Translations under genes and position numbers: made by a program
Shown: positions 4,981 through 5,563 of the stretch, piece by piece
How the letters are laid out: the number at the start of each line of letters is the position of its first letter
Numbering within the stretch: position 1 is the first letter of the stretch
The notes under the pieces: generated by a model
Database searches by the model: none
Seen by the model: only the letters and a program-made list of their open reading frames with translations
Told to the model about the DNA's origin: nothing
Assembly: GCA_026982255.1 (NCBI GenBank)
Contig: JALSHL010000037.1
Span: 1 to 5,563 of the forward strand
Reading direction: 5' to 3'
Length of the DNA: 5,563 bases
Source of the DNA: Paracoccaceae bacterium
GTDB taxonomy: Bacteria; Pseudomonadota; Alphaproteobacteria; Rhodobacterales; Rhodobacteraceae

Positions 4981-5415
4981 CTATAACGGGATCGCCAGCA
5001 CCTGTTCGACGGCCTGTGCGGCCTCCCTGCCCTTTTTGACAAAATGCTCGGTGAAAAAGGCGATATGTTCGGCGTTGTTGTGGAAATGGTGCGGGGTCAG
5101 CGAGACGCTGAACATCGGCACGTTGGCCTCCAGCTGTGCCTGCATCAGGCCGTTGACCACGGCGGCGGCAACGAAATCGTGGCGATAGATGCCACCATCC
5201 ACCACCAGCGCCGCGACGACCACGGCGTTGTAGCCTTTGAAGGCGAGGCGTTTGGCCAGCAAGGGGGCCTCGAATGCGCCGGGAATTTCGAAGGTTTCCA
5301 CCTGCCAGTCGAGGGCATTTTCCGTCATATGCAGTTTGAAACCGACCTCGGCCTGATCGACGATATCGCTGTGCCAGCGCGCCTTGATAAAGGCGATTTT
5401 CGGGGTTTGTGTCAT
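4981..5415 (-). CDS. ribH: 6,7-dimethyl-8-ribityllumazine synthase, RibH2 type
   Basis: Lumazine synthase condenses 5-amino-6-ribitylamino-uracil with 3,4-dihydroxy-2-butanone 4-phosphate, the penultimate step of riboflavin synthesis. The 144 residues match the type II (RibH2) enzymes known from Brucella and other alphaproteobacteria, which form decamers rather than 60-subunit shells. Visible are the substrate-binding ARWHSDIVD (12-20, Trp14), EIPGAFEAP (43-51), DGGIYRHDFVAAAVVNG (73-89) with His79 at the catalytic position, and SLTPHHFHNNAEH (105-117). The type II signature is the DGGIYRHDF version of the loop plus TPHHFH; type I enzymes have a RGxTxHxD version. AAGGAG 6 bases before the ATG supports the start. 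The C-terminus (AIPL) is about 14 residues shorter than in Brucella RibH2. The gene stands alone, not in a rib operon within this window, and is preceded by an FMN riboswitch. Confidence 0.95.
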   Translation of the reverse strand: MTQTPKIAFIKARWHSDIVDQAEVGFKLHMTENALDWQVETFEIPGAFEAPLLAKRLAFKGYNAVVVAALVVDGGIYRHDFVAAAVVNGLMQAQLEANVPMFSVSLTPHHFHNNAEHIAFFTEHFVKKGREAAQAVEQVLAIPL

Positions 5416-5454
5416 GGTTTTCTCCTTCAGTCAGACACCAACCCAGAGCAAACG

Positions 5455-5470
5455 GAGCGCTGTTGCGCCC
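5455..5470 (-). promoter_or_regulatory. hairpin immediately after the FMN aptamer
   Basis: GGGCGC (5470-5465) and GCGCTC (5460-5455) pair as six base pairs (one G-U) over the loop AACA, directly after the aptamer's closing strand. Only CGTTTGC follows, so the U-tract is poor for an intrinsic terminator. It may be a weak or factor-aided terminator, or part of a translational switch. The ribH Shine-Dalgarno lies further down at about 5427-5422. Confidence 0.4.
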
Positions 5471-5563
5471 ATTCTCTTCCATCCGGACTTTAACCGTCGG
5501 CTCCGGAATTCCACCGGTATCTGCTGTCACCCCTTTCGGGGCCGCTCGCGGGCTGTCACCGCC
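5470..5563 (-). promoter_or_regulatory. FMN riboswitch (RFN element) upstream of ribH, 5' part outside the window
   Basis: An FMN-binding aptamer that lowers expression of flavin genes when FMN is plentiful. On the minus strand, conserved blocks occur in order: GGCGGTGACAGCCCGCGAGC at the edge (5563-5544), a variable hairpin CCCC-GAAA-GGGG, ACCGGTGGAATTCCGGAGCC, GACGGTTAAAGTCCGGATGG, and the closing AAGAGAATG (5478-5470). The 5' closing strand and first helix lie beyond 5563, so the promoter is also not visible. The element is 54 bases upstream of the ribH ATG and on the same strand. Confidence 0.95.

Noticed and set aside
4889..5530. A 213-codon frame on the minus strand and a 149-codon frame on the plus strand (5044-5493) over ribH
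   Set aside because: Both overlap the well-supported ribH, and in part the FMN riboswitch, which is non-coding. Neither shows a domain.

Overview
The window looks like chromosomal DNA of an alphaproteobacterium, most likely of the order Rhodobacterales. This rests on protein similarity as I remember it (TrkH, FolE, MetZ, type II lumazine synthase), on a SAM-II type leader in front of metZ, and on moderately high G+C. Everything here reads as ordinary chromosome. I see no insertion sequence, phage gene, tRNA, rRNA, CRISPR array or integration scar.

Layout. The left part is on the minus strand and is transcribed from right to left. It holds metZ (O-succinylhomoserine sulfhydrylase, 1835-3046), folE (GTP cyclohydrolase I, 1065-1703) and the first two thirds of a TrkH-family potassium transporter (1-944, running off the edge). 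A promoter and a SAM-II riboswitch precede metZ, and a good intrinsic terminator follows folE. Between metZ and folE lie an AT-rich dyad and a possible cysteine-rich short ORF with a strong ribosome binding site that overlaps the folE start. The middle part is on the plus strand: a Nu-class (YfcG/YghU-like) glutathione S-transferase (3255-3956), then two tandem paralogues encoding small exported proteins of the Secreted_repeat family (COG4315/PF03640; 4062-4460 and 4572-4967). The right end is on the minus strand again: ribH of the RibH2 type (4981-5415) under an FMN riboswitch (5470 to the edge).

How the parts fit. Two biosynthetic genes are each placed under an RNA that senses the pathway product: SAM over methionine synthesis at metZ, and FMN over riboflavin synthesis at ribH. 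FolE and lumazine synthase belong to the two pathways that start from GTP, but nothing in the layout ties them together. The least explained part is the tandem pair of secreted proteins. The duplicated unit is about 509 bp and includes the promoter. Five sequence blocks upstream of the two genes keep identical spacing over about 78 bp, so the pair probably arose by one tandem duplication and retains the same transcriptional control. I do not find a clear, wholly new system. The duplicated promoter/secreted-protein pair and the cysteine-rich ORF in front of zinc-dependent FolE are the best leads.
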